A DNA stretch of 64,000 bases from CAZMBI01 sp964564675 (GTDB lineage Bacteria > Pseudomonadota > Alphaproteobacteria > Rickettsiales > UBA3002), in the NCBI GenBank assembly GCA_964564675.1, contig CAZMBI010000005.1, positions 43,397 through 107,396 of the forward strand. Reading direction: 5' to 3'. The stretch's first letter is position 1, and every line of letters starts with the position of its first letter. Positions 34,830 through 43,422 of the stretch are shown piece by piece. The position numbers and the translations under genes are program-made. Below the pieces are notes generated by a model. It was not told where the DNA came from, made no database searches, and worked only from the letters and a program-made list of their open reading frames with translations.

Positions 34830-36308
34830 ATGTCCAACGCCGTCATACAAGAACTTGCTCAGCCTCAAACCATACCGGTAACCGTCGCTTATGGCGACGG
34901 CATCGGGCCGGAAATTATGGATGCTGTGCTTTATATATTGGCCGAAGCGCATGCGCCGATTCAGATTGAGACCATCGAAGTTGGCAAGCAATTCTATGAT
35001 AAAGGCGTTTCCACCGGGATTCCGCCGGCCGCGTGGGAGTCGATCCACCGCACCAAGGTGCTCCTCAAAGCACCGATCACCACCCCGCAGGGCGGCGGCT
35101 ATAAAAGCCTGAACGTCACCATGCGTAAAACGCTGGGGCTGTATGCCAATGTCCGCCCCTGTATCAGCTATTATCCTTTTGTGCAGACCAAAGAACCGCG
35201 TATGAACATGGTTATTGTACGCGAAAACGAAGAGGATTTATATGCCGGTATCGAATACCGCCAGACGCATGACGCCTTCCAGAGTGTGAAAATCATCACC
35301 AATTCCGGGGCCGAACGCATTCACCGCTATGCGTTTGAATACGCCAGGCAGAACGGGCGTAAAAAAGTCACCTGCATGTCGAAGGATAATATCATGAAAA
35401 TGACCGACGGCTGCTTCCACAAGGCATTTGATCGCGTGGCGGCCGAATATCCCGAGATTGATAACGAGCATTATATCATTGATATCGGGGCGGCGCGCAT
35501 CGCTGCCAAACCTTATCTGTTCGATGTGATTGTCACCGAAAATCTTTACGGCGATATTATCTCCGACATCGCGGCGGAGACCTCCGGCTCGGTCGGGCTG
35601 GCCGGCTCGGCCAACATTGGCGCCGAGTATGCCATGTTTGAAGCGGTACACGGCTCGGCGCCGGATATCGCCGGTGAAGGCGTTGCCAATCCCTCCGGCC
35701 TGCTGCAAGGCGCGATCATGATGCTGGTGCATCTGGGCGCGGTCAATGTCGCCTCCAAGATTCAAAACGCCTGGCTTCGCACCATCGAGGACGGCTTGCA
35801 TCCGGCCGATATTTTCTCCGAAATCAGCCGGGAACGGGCGCGCACTATGAATTTCGCCAAGGCGGTTGTCGAACGGCTAGGCCAGGAGCCGGACCGTTTC
35901 CCGGTGGCCAAATATCCCCCGCGCGAGAATGCCAGCGCCATTCATGCCGTGATGGCCCCGGAAACCGAAACCCGCGCACTGGTCGGTGTCGATGTGTTTG
36001 TCTACTGGCGGGATAAACCGATTGAGGAGATGGGTAAGCTGCTTGCCGGGTGTTCCACCGAAAGGCTTGAGCTGAAAATGATTTCCTGCAAGGGGTTGAA
36101 AGTCTGGCCCGATACCGAAGTACGCATGGACGTGACCGACCGTTATCGCTGCCGTTTCCGCCCGAACGATACCAACGCCACCGTCACTCATGAAGATATC
36201 GCCAACCTGCTGGGCTGTGTCGCCAGCAAAGGCGTTGACTTCCTGAAGATCGAAAACCTGTTTACCTTCGATGATGAGCCGGGCTTTGTCAAAAGCGCGG
36301 GGGAATAA
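34830..36308 (+). CDS. icd: isocitrate dehydrogenase (NADP-type, long two-domain form)
   Basis: 492 residues; oxidative decarboxylation of isocitrate to 2-oxoglutarate in the TCA cycle. The main domain has VAYGDGIGPEIMDAVLYIL, SLNVTMRKTLGLYANVRP, IVRENEEDLYAGIEYRQTHD, DIISDIAAETSGSVGLAGS and the cofactor region VHGSAPDIAGEGVANPSG. After about residue 340 there is an extra C-terminal domain (to 492), as in the roughly 480-residue enzymes of Rickettsiales and related bacteria. AAGGAAA precedes the ATG. Upstream, TTAA-N7-CTAAC at 34738-34753 is one base off a CtrA box. Confidence 0.95.
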   Translation: MSNAVIQELAQPQTIPVTVAYGDGIGPEIMDAVLYILAEAHAPIQIETIEVGKQFYDKGVSTGIPPAAWESIHRTKVLLKAPITTPQGGGYKSLNVTMRKTLGLYANVRPCISYYPFVQTKEPRMNMVIVRENEEDLYAGIEYRQTHDAFQSVKIITNSGAERIHRYAFEYARQNGRKKVTCMSKDNIMKMTDGCFHKAFDRVAAEYPEIDNEHYIIDIGAARIAAKPYLFDVIVTENLYGDIISDIAAETSGSVGLAGSANIGAEYAMFEAVHGSAPDIAGEGVANPSGLLQGAIMMLVHLGAVNVASKIQNAWLRTIEDGLHPADIFSEISRERARTMNFAKAVVERLGQEPDRFPVAKYPPRENASAIHAVMAPETETRALVGVDVFVYWRDKPIEEMGKLLAGCSTERLELKMISCKGLKVWPDTEVRMDVTDRYRCRFRPNDTNATVTHEDIANLLGCVASKGVDFLKIENLFTFDDEPGFVKSAGE

Positions 36309-36330
36309 GCAGCAATCACCCTTACGAGAA

Positions 36331-36346
36331 GGCCCGCAAACGGGCC
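36331..36346. terminator. perfect small hairpin after icd
   Basis: GGCCCG-CAAA-CGGGCC, a six-base GC stem with four-base loop, 23 bases after the icd stop and between convergent genes. No T-run follows, so it may be only an attenuating or 3'-end-protecting stem. Confidence 0.3.
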
Positions 36347-36425
36347 GATGGTATGGGCTGGCGCACCGCCCTAACCCTTCCTCGTCAATGGGCATGGGGT
36401 TGATTATCGCAAACAGGTATACGCC

Positions 36426-37196
36426 TCAAAACCGATCCTTGGCCCGGCGTAACGCGGCGAAGACTTCCCATTCGTCGGCGTCTTTCATTCCCAGCGTGTC
36501 CCGGATGCCTGCGCTGTGGGTGCGCAGAAACGGATTGGTGGCGTTTTCCTGGGCGAGCGTGGTCGGCACGCTGGGGTGCCTGGCCTTGCGCCGGCGGCGA
36601 GCCGCCTCGATTGCTTCACCGATGGCGGGATTCTCCGGCTCCATGGCGCGGGCGAAGCGGCCGTTGGGAATGGTATATTCATGCCCGCAAAACACGCGGG
36701 TTTCATCCGGCAGCGCAGCCATCTGCTGCAAGCTTGCGAGGAATTGTTTTGGCTCCCCCTCAAACATGCGCCCACAGCCCATGCAAAACAGGCTATCACC
36801 GCAAAAAAGCGCCTGCTCGCGGGCAAAATAAAACGCGATATGCCCGGTGGTATGACCGGGCACCAACAGAATCTGCGCCGTAGCCGCGCCGAGCTGCACC
36901 TCCTGGCCCTCCTCCAGTGCGATATCAAGCCCGGGTATGCGCGACCGATCGCCGGCAAACCCCATGACACGCGCGCCGGTTTCCTCCTTCAGCGGGAGGT
37001 TACCGTCGGTATGGTCCCAATGATGGTGGGTGTTGAGGATGAAATCAAGCGTCCACCCCGTCTCGCGCAAGGCGGCGAGCACACCCTGCGCCTCCGATGG
37101 GTCAACAATCGCGGTGATGCCCGCTTCGTCTTCATGTAACAGGAAGTTGTAATTATCCTGCACATGGAGCATATCGATGGCGTGAATATGAAACAT
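36426..37196 (-). CDS. gloB: hydroxyacylglutathione hydrolase (glyoxalase II)
   Basis: 256 residues, metallo-beta-lactamase fold. Metal ligands in THHHWDH (56-62), GHTTGHIAFY, GDSLFCMGCGRMFEG and GHEYT; the C-terminal HAGH substrate domain ends with the FLRTHSAGIRD segment. Hydrolyses S-lactoylglutathione to lactate and glutathione in methylglyoxal detoxification. It converges on icd. Confidence 0.95.
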   Translation of the reverse strand: MFHIHAIDMLHVQDNYNFLLHEDEAGITAIVDPSEAQGVLAALRETGWTLDFILNTHHHWDHTDGNLPLKEETGARVMGFAGDRSRIPGLDIALEEGQEVQLGAATAQILLVPGHTTGHIAFYFAREQALFCGDSLFCMGCGRMFEGEPKQFLASLQQMAALPDETRVFCGHEYTIPNGRFARAMEPENPAIGEAIEAARRRRKARHPSVPTTLAQENATNPFLRTHSAGIRDTLGMKDADEWEVFAALRRAKDRF

Positions 37197-37362
37197 ACGG
37201 GCAGGCTAGTTCACCTTAGCAGATCCGTAAATCAATTTTGGCGTTATACCGGAATGGCTTGCAGACCGCATACGTGGTCCGTGATTAGAATCGGTATAAA
37301 AAAAATGGCCACCGCCCAGCTTTTCTGTTATTGCTACTTACATGCAGTTCAAAGAAGTGCCA

Positions 37363-37737
37363 ATGATCAAGGAAATCCCAACGAAAGTGCTCAGCGGCAT
37401 CGAGCAGGCTCTGGTGTTGATTATCGCAGCGCTGACCGTTTTTGCCGCCGGCGATGAGCTGCGCCATATTATCACTTCGGGCAGAACCCAACTGGCTGAT
37501 TTGCTGCTGCTGTTTATTTATGCCGAAGTCATCACCATGGTGAGCATTTTTTATTCAAGCCGCGAGATCCGCGCCATTTACCCGATTTTTATCGCGATCA
37601 CCGCGATGGCGCGTCTGCTCTTATTGCAAAGCAAAGACATGTCGCCACAGAATCTGCTCTACGAGGCCGCCGCCATCTTGCTGCTGGCGATGGCCGTGGC
37701 GATTATCCGCTGGTCCGGCCGATACATAGACACATGA
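37363..37737 (+). CDS. PsiE-like phosphate-starvation-inducible membrane protein
   Basis: 124 residues (131 if started at ATG 37342; AAGAAG before 37363 slightly favours the shorter form). Four membrane helices; FIYAEVITMVSIFYSSREIR and YPIFIAITAMARLLLLQSKD match the PsiE family core. Biochemical function is unknown in any organism I know of. It converges on smpB with a 6-base gap. Confidence 0.8.
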   Translation: MIKEIPTKVLSGIEQALVLIIAALTVFAAGDELRHIITSGRTQLADLLLLFIYAEVITMVSIFYSSREIRAIYPIFIAITAMARLLLLQSKDMSPQNLLYEAAAILLLAMAVAIIRWSGRYIDT

Positions 37738-37743
37738 TGTTTG

Positions 37744-38196
37744 TTACTTTTTTAACAGCCGCGCCTGCTCGCGCTTCCAGTCACGCTCCTTGATGGCGTC
37801 GCGCTTTTCGTGCTGCTTTTTGCCCGTGGCCAGGCCCAGCTGCAGTTTGGCGATGCCACGCTGATTGAAATACAGCTTGAGCGGAATCAATGTCACACCT
37901 TTGGTTTTCAGTGCGCCGATGAGTTTTTTAATCTCGCGGCGTTTGAGCAGTAATTTCCGTTGGCGCTTGGGCTCGTGGTTATAGCGCGTACCCTGCTTAT
38001 ACTCCTCTATCGTGCTATTTATCAGCCACGCCTCTTCTTTATAAATCGTGGCGTAGGCTTCCTGAATGCTGGCTTTGCCCAGACGTAGCGACTTGACTTC
38101 GGTACCGGTAAGCACCAGGCCGGCCTCGAAGGTCTCCTCGATTTTATATTCAAACCGCGCTTTGCGGTTGACAATGGTGGGTGATGAGGCGGTCAT
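37744..38196 (-). CDS. smpB: SsrA-binding protein SmpB
   Basis: 150 residues from ATG 38196; the longer frame from 38271 overlaps dapA and is rejected. Binds tmRNA for ribosome rescue. The core reads NRKARFEYKIEETFEAGLVL and GTEVKSLRLGKASIQEAYA, and the C-terminal tail KREARLLKK-like (KRDAIKERDWKREQARLLKK) enters the decoding site. dapA ends 7 bases upstream, so they are probably co-transcribed. The tmRNA gene (ssrA) is not seen in the window. Confidence 0.96.
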   Translation of the reverse strand: MTASSPTIVNRKARFEYKIEETFEAGLVLTGTEVKSLRLGKASIQEAYATIYKEEAWLINSTIEEYKQGTRYNHEPKRQRKLLLKRREIKKLIGALKTKGVTLIPLKLYFNQRGIAKLQLGLATGKKQHEKRDAIKERDWKREQARLLKK

Positions 38197-38203
38197 GGGA
38201 TTA

Positions 38204-39091
38204 TTATATCGCACTGGGTGAAGATAACGCCTCGCGAATCCGCTGCCGGGCCGGCTCAGACGGCAGGCCAAGCGGCAGACGGATCTCGGTGCTGCAATGG
38301 CCCATCAGGCTGGCCGCATATTTTACGGGAATCGGGTTGGTTTCGCAGAACATGGCCTGATGCAGCGCGACGAGGGCATCCTGCCGGTCCTGCGCCTCCA
38401 CAAATCGGCCCGCCAGGCACAGGCGCTGCACCTCAGCGCAGGCACGCGGGGCGATATTAGCGGTCACCGAGATACATCCCGCCCCGCCCATGGCGTTAAA
38501 CCCCACGGCGGTGATATCTTCCCCGGAAAGCAGGGCCAGCCGCTCGCCGGTCAGCTGACGCAGGCTCGCCACGCGCGCCAGATCGCCAGTGGCATCTTTA
38601 ACACCGGCAATATTGGGAATCTCCGCCAGCCGCGCCAGTGTCTCGTCACTGAGATTCACCACCGACCGACCGGGAATGTTATAGATGATCACCGGCAGGT
38701 CGGTGGCCTCGGCGACGGTTTTGAAATGCTGATACAAGCCTTCCTGGGTCGGTTTATTGTAATACGGCGCCACCACCAGCGCCGAATCGGCCCCGGTCTG
38801 TTGGGCATGGCGCGTAAATGCCACGGCCTCGGCGGTGGAATTGGAGCCGCTGCCGGCCATCACCCGCACCCTGCCATTGGCCGCCTGCACGGCAAGCTCC
38901 ACCACCCGTTGATGCTCATCATGGCTAAGAGTCGGCGACTCCCCGGTAGTACCGCAAGGGACAATCCCGTCGACGCCCTCGGCAATCTGCCACTCGATGA
39001 ATCGGGTAAAGGCGTGCTCGTCCACCCTACCGTCTGCAAACGGGGTGATCAGCGCGGTATATAAGCCGGATATGCTCGGATACTCTGTCAT
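38204..39091 (-). CDS. dapA: 4-hydroxy-tetrahydrodipicolinate synthase
   Basis: Condenses pyruvate with aspartate semialdehyde in lysine/diaminopimelate synthesis. 295 residues, TIM barrel. GTTGESPTLSHDEH binds substrate; catalytic Tyr is in YNIPGRS (Y137) and the Schiff-base Lys in GVKDATGD (K165), matching E. coli Y133/K161. Promoter must lie between it and the MFS gene. Confidence 0.96.
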   Translation of the reverse strand: MTEYPSISGLYTALITPFADGRVDEHAFTRFIEWQIAEGVDGIVPCGTTGESPTLSHDEHQRVVELAVQAANGRVRVMAGSGSNSTAEAVAFTRHAQQTGADSALVVAPYYNKPTQEGLYQHFKTVAEATDLPVIIYNIPGRSVVNLSDETLARLAEIPNIAGVKDATGDLARVASLRQLTGERLALLSGEDITAVGFNAMGGAGCISVTANIAPRACAEVQRLCLAGRFVEAQDRQDALVALHQAMFCETNPIPVKYAASLMGHCSTEIRLPLGLPSEPARQRIREALSSPSAI

Positions 39092-39155
39092 ATGCCCTCA
39101 AAGCGCGCAGAATAGGAGCCTTCCCGGCGCTGTCAAGTTGTCATTCGGGTGATGG

Positions 39156-40370
39156 CTAGACCCGCCGCGCCAGCCACCACATCAACGGGCTGAGCAGGCC
39201 AAACGCGAGAAAAATCGTGGCAATGGAAACCCCTTGCGCAAGCAGCCCGGCATTGATCAGGGAGACCAGGCTGATCAGCAGCGCATCGAGGATATTATTG
39301 GCGGCGATGGCCTTGCCGCGCGCCTCATGCGAGGCGTGATGCTGCAGCATGGCATAAAGCGGCACCACAAACAGGCCCGCGCCCACGGCGATCCCTGCCA
39401 GATCGCATATTACCCGCCAGGGAAACGCATCCCCAGCCGGAACGCCTGTCAGATATAAATCCAGCGCCAACACGGCCATCAGCAAGGCGCCGGGTAGCAC
39501 GGTATTATCAACGATGCGGCCGCGCTGAATGGCTGCGCATAAAAACGCTCCGGCGGCGATGCCCACCGTAAAGGCCAGCAACAGCCAGGGCACCAGCGTG
39601 CCCTCGGCATCACCCAGAATATCCTTGGAATAAAACGGAATCTGCGCGACATAGGTGGTGCCCACGCTCCAAAACCAACTGATGCCGAGCATGGGATAGC
39701 GCAGCACCGCATTGCGCAGGCCGCTTTTGAGCACGCGGAAGGTATCGATCGCGATATTAAAGCGAAAAACGGCGGGCGGATTGACCGGTGGCACGCGCGG
39801 GATAAACCCGGCGGAGGCTATACCCAGCACCGACAGGGCCACGCATCCCAGAGACAGCCAGTCGCGCCCGGATTCGTCCAGCATCAACAGGCTGGCGGCC
39901 AGGGTGCCACCTAAAATCACGATAAAGGTGGACGCCTCAACCCAGGCATTGCCGATCAGCAGTTTGTCCCGCGTTAACAGCGACGGCATAATGGCATATT
40001 TGACCGGACCAAAAAACGCCGATTGCGTGCCCATTAAAAACAGCACGATCAGCAGCAGCCATAACTGCATGAGGAAAAAGCCGAGCGCCGCAAGCAGCAT
40101 GATGAGCAGTTCGCTCAGCTTGAGCCAACGCACCAGCACCGCTTTATCAAAATAATCGGCCATGTGCCCAGCGGTAGCTGAAAACAGAAAATAGGGCGCA
40201 ATAAAAATCATCGGGCACAACGCCACGATGCTGCCGGTGGCATCGCCCAACTGCGCGGCGAAGGCGAAGGTAATCAGCATCACCAGCCCGTTGCGGTAGA
40301 AATTATCGTTAAACGCGCCCAGCGCCTGCGTGGCGAAAAACGGAAGGAAGCGGCGGGACGTAATAATCAT
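39156..40370 (-). CDS. MFS transporter, LplT-like (lysophospholipid transporter family)
   Basis: 404 residues, about twelve membrane helices. The N-terminal FLPFFATQALGAFNDNFYRN and the GPVKYAIMPSLL segment are characteristic of LplT-type flippases, which return lysophospholipids across the inner membrane for re-acylation. The acyltransferase partner (Aas or PlsC-like), often next door or fused, is absent here. The last about 20 residues (LAFGLLSPLMWWLARRV) complete the fold. Confidence 0.8.
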   Translation of the reverse strand: MIITSRRFLPFFATQALGAFNDNFYRNGLVMLITFAFAAQLGDATGSIVALCPMIFIAPYFLFSATAGHMADYFDKAVLVRWLKLSELLIMLLAALGFFLMQLWLLLIVLFLMGTQSAFFGPVKYAIMPSLLTRDKLLIGNAWVEASTFIVILGGTLAASLLMLDESGRDWLSLGCVALSVLGIASAGFIPRVPPVNPPAVFRFNIAIDTFRVLKSGLRNAVLRYPMLGISWFWSVGTTYVAQIPFYSKDILGDAEGTLVPWLLLAFTVGIAAGAFLCAAIQRGRIVDNTVLPGALLMAVLALDLYLTGVPAGDAFPWRVICDLAGIAVGAGLFVVPLYAMLQHHASHEARGKAIAANNILDALLISLVSLINAGLLAQGVSIATIFLAFGLLSPLMWWLARRV

Positions 40371-40458
40371 CAGGGCAATCCTGCGGACAATAACGCTATT
40401 GTATGTGCCCTGTTTTGGATTATATTTTCATCCATGCCAAATCAATTAGGAGTTTGCC

Positions 40459-40716
40459 ATGTCTGAGATTACGATTTATTCCACGCCCATCTGCCCCTAT
40501 TGCAACCGCGCCAAAGACCTGCTCAAGCGCAAAGGCCAGACCTGGTCGGAAATCGATGTGTCTGACGATGCCCAGCGCGAGAAGATGATTGAACGCGCCG
40601 GCGGCAAGCGCACCGTGCCGCAGATTTTCATCGGTGATACCCATGTCGGCGGTTATGACGAGCTGGCGCAGCTGGATCGCGACGGTCAGCTGGATGCCAT
40701 GCTTGACGCTGCCTGA
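40459..40716 (+). CDS. grxC: glutaredoxin 3
   Basis: 85 residues. Redox motif CPYC in STPICPYCNRAKDLLKRKG (C12, C15), cis-Pro in GKRTVPQIFIGDTHVGG. Reduces disulfides and glutathione mixed disulfides using glutathione. TAGGAG stands 6 bases before the ATG. It ends 4 bases from the convergent HPr gene. Confidence 0.96.
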   Translation: MSEITIYSTPICPYCNRAKDLLKRKGQTWSEIDVSDDAQREKMIERAGGKRTVPQIFIGDTHVGGYDELAQLDRDGQLDAMLDAA

Positions 40717-40720
40717 AGCG

Positions 40721-41029
40721 CTATTCGCCTTCCTCAAATCGCCCGTCGACCAGCGCGACCAACGCCTCAAGCGCTGCCTCGGCGTCTTCGCCATCCGCCT
40801 CGAGCGACAGCTGCGTGCCCGGCTCCGCGCCGAGCATCATCAGCCCCAGTATGGAGCGGGCGGATACCGTCCAGTCCGGCTCAGCCTGCACCTTCGGGGA
40901 TTGCGGCAGGCGCGTGACGGTAACCTCACTGGTAAAGGCGGAAGCGGTTTTGACGAATTTGGCCGCCGCACGGGCGTGCAGCCCTTTTTTATTCTGAATC
41001 GTGACAAGGCGCTGGATAGTGGTTGCCAT
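40721..41029 (-). CDS. ptsH: HPr-like phosphocarrier protein of a regulatory PTS
   Basis: 102 residues, longer than classic HPr (about 88). Phosphoacceptor His in KKGLHARAAAKF (H18). The regulatory Ser region reads SARSILGLMMLGAEPGTQL (S59, equivalent to S46 in Bacillus), so both phosphorylation sites are kept, consistent with the HPr kinase encoded two genes upstream. About ten extra residues (SPKVQAEPDW region) precede the Ser helix. Last gene of hpf-ptsN-hprK-EIIA-ptsH. Confidence 0.92.
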   Translation of the reverse strand: MATTIQRLVTIQNKKGLHARAAAKFVKTASAFTSEVTVTRLPQSPKVQAEPDWTVSARSILGLMMLGAEPGTQLSLEADGEDAEAALEALVALVDGRFEEGE

Positions 41030-41032
41030 AGC

Positions 41033-41440
41033 TCAGGAGGCGCGGCGCTTAAGCAGATTACTCGCGACATTGATATATTTGCGACCGGATTCCTGCGCGC
41101 TGAGCACCGCCTGATCAAGCGGCAGGGTATGGCGGACGCTTAACAGTTTGATCAGCATCGGCAGATTCACACCGGCGACCACTTCCACCCGGCGCTGCCC
41201 CATCACCGAAATCGCCAGATTCGACGGAGTGCCGCCGAACATATCGGTCAGAATGGCCACGCCCTCGCCTTCTTCCACCAGCCCCACCGCCTGCAGGATA
41301 TCCTCGCGGCGCTTTTCCATATCGTCTTCCGGCGCGATACAGATGGGAATCATATTCGGTTGTTTACCGACGATATGCTCCGTGATGCCGATGAACTCAC
41401 GCGCGAGATTGCCGTGGGTAACCAGTACAATTCCAATCAT
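41033..41440 (-). CDS. PTS EIIA component, mannose type
   Basis: 135 residues. N-terminal MIGIVLVTHGNLAREF carries the phosphoacceptor His (H9). TDMFGGTPSNLAI and VVAGVNLPMLIKLL are conserved family blocks. There are no sugar-specific IIB/IIC/IID genes, so it is probably a regulatory phosphate sink, as in other alphaproteobacterial PTS-Ntr systems. Spacing is 9 bases from hprK and 3 bases to ptsH. Confidence 0.92.
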   Translation of the reverse strand: MIGIVLVTHGNLAREFIGITEHIVGKQPNMIPICIAPEDDMEKRREDILQAVGLVEEGEGVAILTDMFGGTPSNLAISVMGQRRVEVVAGVNLPMLIKLLSVRHTLPLDQAVLSAQESGRKYINVASNLLKRRAS

Positions 41441-41449
41441 TCACTTTAT

Positions 41450-41938
41450 CTAGGCTGAATTAGCAGGCGATGCAACCGGCAAGCACTCCACCACCCGTCC
41501 GGCTCGCCATGCGCGCAGAAAGGCTATGGCTTTCATGCCGCTGTGGGGATTATCCACGGATACCGGCCACACCGGCAGGCGAACCCCGCAAAATGGCATA
41601 GGGACCGGCTCGCTCAGCCTGTCAACGCCGGCCGGCTGCAGTTGCAAGGCACAGTCCACGGCGGCATGAGATGCCCAGTCGGAAAGCCGGACCACCCCAA
41701 AGCCGGCGATTTCGAGCACGCCGGCAGCAACCGGCGGGGCACTGGCCCGCAACCGGCCATGTTCCGCCGCCAGCTGCACCTGGTCATCGGCCACCAGGCG
41801 CGCGCCGCGCTCTATCATGACCAGCGCCAGGGTGGATTTGCCGCTGCCGGGCGGGCCGAGAATCAACACGCCACCCCCATCCAGCGCCACACAGGAGGCG
41901 TGCATGGTTTGTTGTCTGGACGGTTGGCGGGGCATCAT
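41450..41938 (-). CDS. hprK: HPr kinase/phosphorylase, short C-terminal-domain form
   Basis: 162 residues (150 if begun at M12) against about 310 in Firmicutes: only the C-terminal catalytic domain exists, as is usual in Alphaproteobacteria. Walker A GPPGSGKST (28-36), then RLVADD (D51, D52) equivalent to the catalytic/phosphorolysis Asp pair, and VLEIAGFGVVRL equivalent to the family signature. It would phosphorylate the Ser of HPr. Confidence 0.88.
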   Translation of the reverse strand: MMPRQPSRQQTMHASCVALDGGGVLILGPPGSGKSTLALVMIERGARLVADDQVQLAAEHGRLRASAPPVAAGVLEIAGFGVVRLSDWASHAAVDCALQLQPAGVDRLSEPVPMPFCGVRLPVWPVSVDNPHSGMKAIAFLRAWRAGRVVECLPVASPANSA

Positions 41939-41977
41939 GCCCCCAGCATAGGCGAGACGGTTGCGCCTGTCACGCGA

Positions 41978-42430
41978 TCAGCGGTCTTCGGAAACGAGCA
42001 CCTCATACACCGCATTGGGGTCGGAACTGGTGCTCAGTGTTTCTTTATTATGAGGCGAGCGCAACACGCGCGCCACACGCGAGAGCACTTTGAGATGTTC
42101 GCTATTGGCGTCTTTAGGCGCCAGCACCACGAACATAAGGCTAATGGGTTGCTCATCCACCGCATCCATATCGATCGGCTGCGACAAGCGCAGGAACACC
42201 CCCACCGTACCGTTTAATTTATCAAACCGCGCATGCGGTACCGACACGCCATCGCCAACGCCGGTCGTACCCAAACGCTCCCGCTCAACGAGGGCATCGA
42301 TTACTTCGCGGTTTTCCAATGGCGTCACGGGGGCGATTTTATCGGCGGCAGTGCGGAAAGCGTGTTTGGCGCACGTCGCCCCGACATCTAAAACGACCCG
42401 ATCGCGCGTGATGAGATCCGCAATATTCAT
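41978..42430 (-). CDS. ptsN: PTS IIA-like nitrogen regulatory protein (EIIA-Ntr)
   Basis: 150 residues, standard length. Phosphoacceptor His in GVSVPHARFDKL (H66). N-terminal MNIADLITRDRVVLDV and the central VGVFLRLSQPIDMDAVDEQP match the family. Controls nitrogen, potassium and envelope responses depending on its phosphorylation state. It follows hpf, the usual neighbour, after 89 bases; rpoN, often just upstream of hpf, is not here. Confidence 0.95.
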   Translation of the reverse strand: MNIADLITRDRVVLDVGATCAKHAFRTAADKIAPVTPLENREVIDALVERERLGTTGVGDGVSVPHARFDKLNGTVGVFLRLSQPIDMDAVDEQPISLMFVVLAPKDANSEHLKVLSRVARVLRSPHNKETLSTSSDPNAVYEVLVSEDR

Positions 42431-42519
42431 ATCCGCATGATTAACAGCAAATGATTAATTTATAATTAATTTAAAGTAAGATAGGGGCGCTTACAAGATA
42501 GGCAACAGCGTGTTTCCAA

Positions 42520-43116
42520 TCAGGCCGCCTGGCGGGCGAAGCCTTCCGGATCTACCCAGGCGATGTTGCCGTCATCACGGCGGTAAATGACATTCAGCCG
42601 GCCGTGCGCCGAGTTATAAAAGGTCAGAGCCGGCAGATTGGCCAGATCCATCTTCATCACCGCTTCGCTGACGGTTAATGTATCAATCTGAGCCGGTTGC
42701 TCGGCGATCACCATGGGTGCGGCGTCTTCTTCCAGCTCTTCCTTATCCTCCTCGGCGGAGAGCACATATTGCATGGCCTGTGCACCGCTGGCAGCAGGCG
42801 TATCACTGCGCGCTTTGTGATGATTGGTCAGGCGACGCTTATAACGGCGCAGTTGCTTTTCCACCTTATCCGCCGCCCCGTCAAACGCGGCATAGACATC
42901 CGGCGCCTCGGCGCGGGCATTGACGGTTATGTGCGAATGCGTGCCGATATTGGCATGAATATCGACCCGCGCACGATGCCCTTCCTTGGTCGCCACCACT
43001 TCCAGCACGTTGATCCGATCGATATATTTTGAAATCCCCTCCTCCAGTCGTGATTCCACATGGGTCTGAAAGGCTTCACCCAGTTCCATATGCTTTCCGG
43101 AGATATTGATTTTCAT
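42520..43116 (-). CDS. hpf: long-form ribosome hibernation promoting factor
   Basis: 198 residues. N-terminal S30AE/YfiA domain (about 1-100, KINISGKHMELGEAFQTHVE), acidic linker (EEDKEELEEDAAPM), and C-terminal dimerising domain (about 140-195, EAVMKMDLANLPALTFYNSA, GNIAWVDPEG). Long forms dimerise inactive 70S into 100S ribosomes. AGAGGA precedes the ATG. First gene of the PTS operon. Confidence 0.95.
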   Translation of the reverse strand: MKINISGKHMELGEAFQTHVESRLEEGISKYIDRINVLEVVATKEGHRARVDIHANIGTHSHITVNARAEAPDVYAAFDGAADKVEKQLRRYKRRLTNHHKARSDTPAASGAQAMQYVLSAEEDKEELEEDAAPMVIAEQPAQIDTLTVSEAVMKMDLANLPALTFYNSAHGRLNVIYRRDDGNIAWVDPEGFARQAA

Positions 43117-43422
43117 GATGTCCTCTTACATGGATTGAAAAATGGCGAGTACGCGTTAACCGGCACCATATATGTAATGATCATAATGGAATCAACCGGG
43201 TTTGCCAAACAAAACAGGCGAATGGAAGGCGGCACAACTGTTGCGCGAACAGCACAAATCACCGCGTGACGTTGGCTTATTGCGAGACCACCCCGGTTAA
43301 AGAAGGATTTTTAATGGTTGCCGCGTGCCGGCCCAGCTATTCTGCAAATCGTGTTTGGTAAAAATAATCATCACGGCAAGCTAAGAACCGTCGATCAATG
43401 AGCGGCCAATAAAGAGGTGGTA
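43117..43422. other. divergent intergenic region between hpf and the histidine kinase gene
   Basis: 306 bases. No RNA gene, terminator or consensus promoter is convincing. A ribosome site (AGAGG) for the kinase gene lies at its right end. The hpf promoter must be in the left part. Confidence 0.5.
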
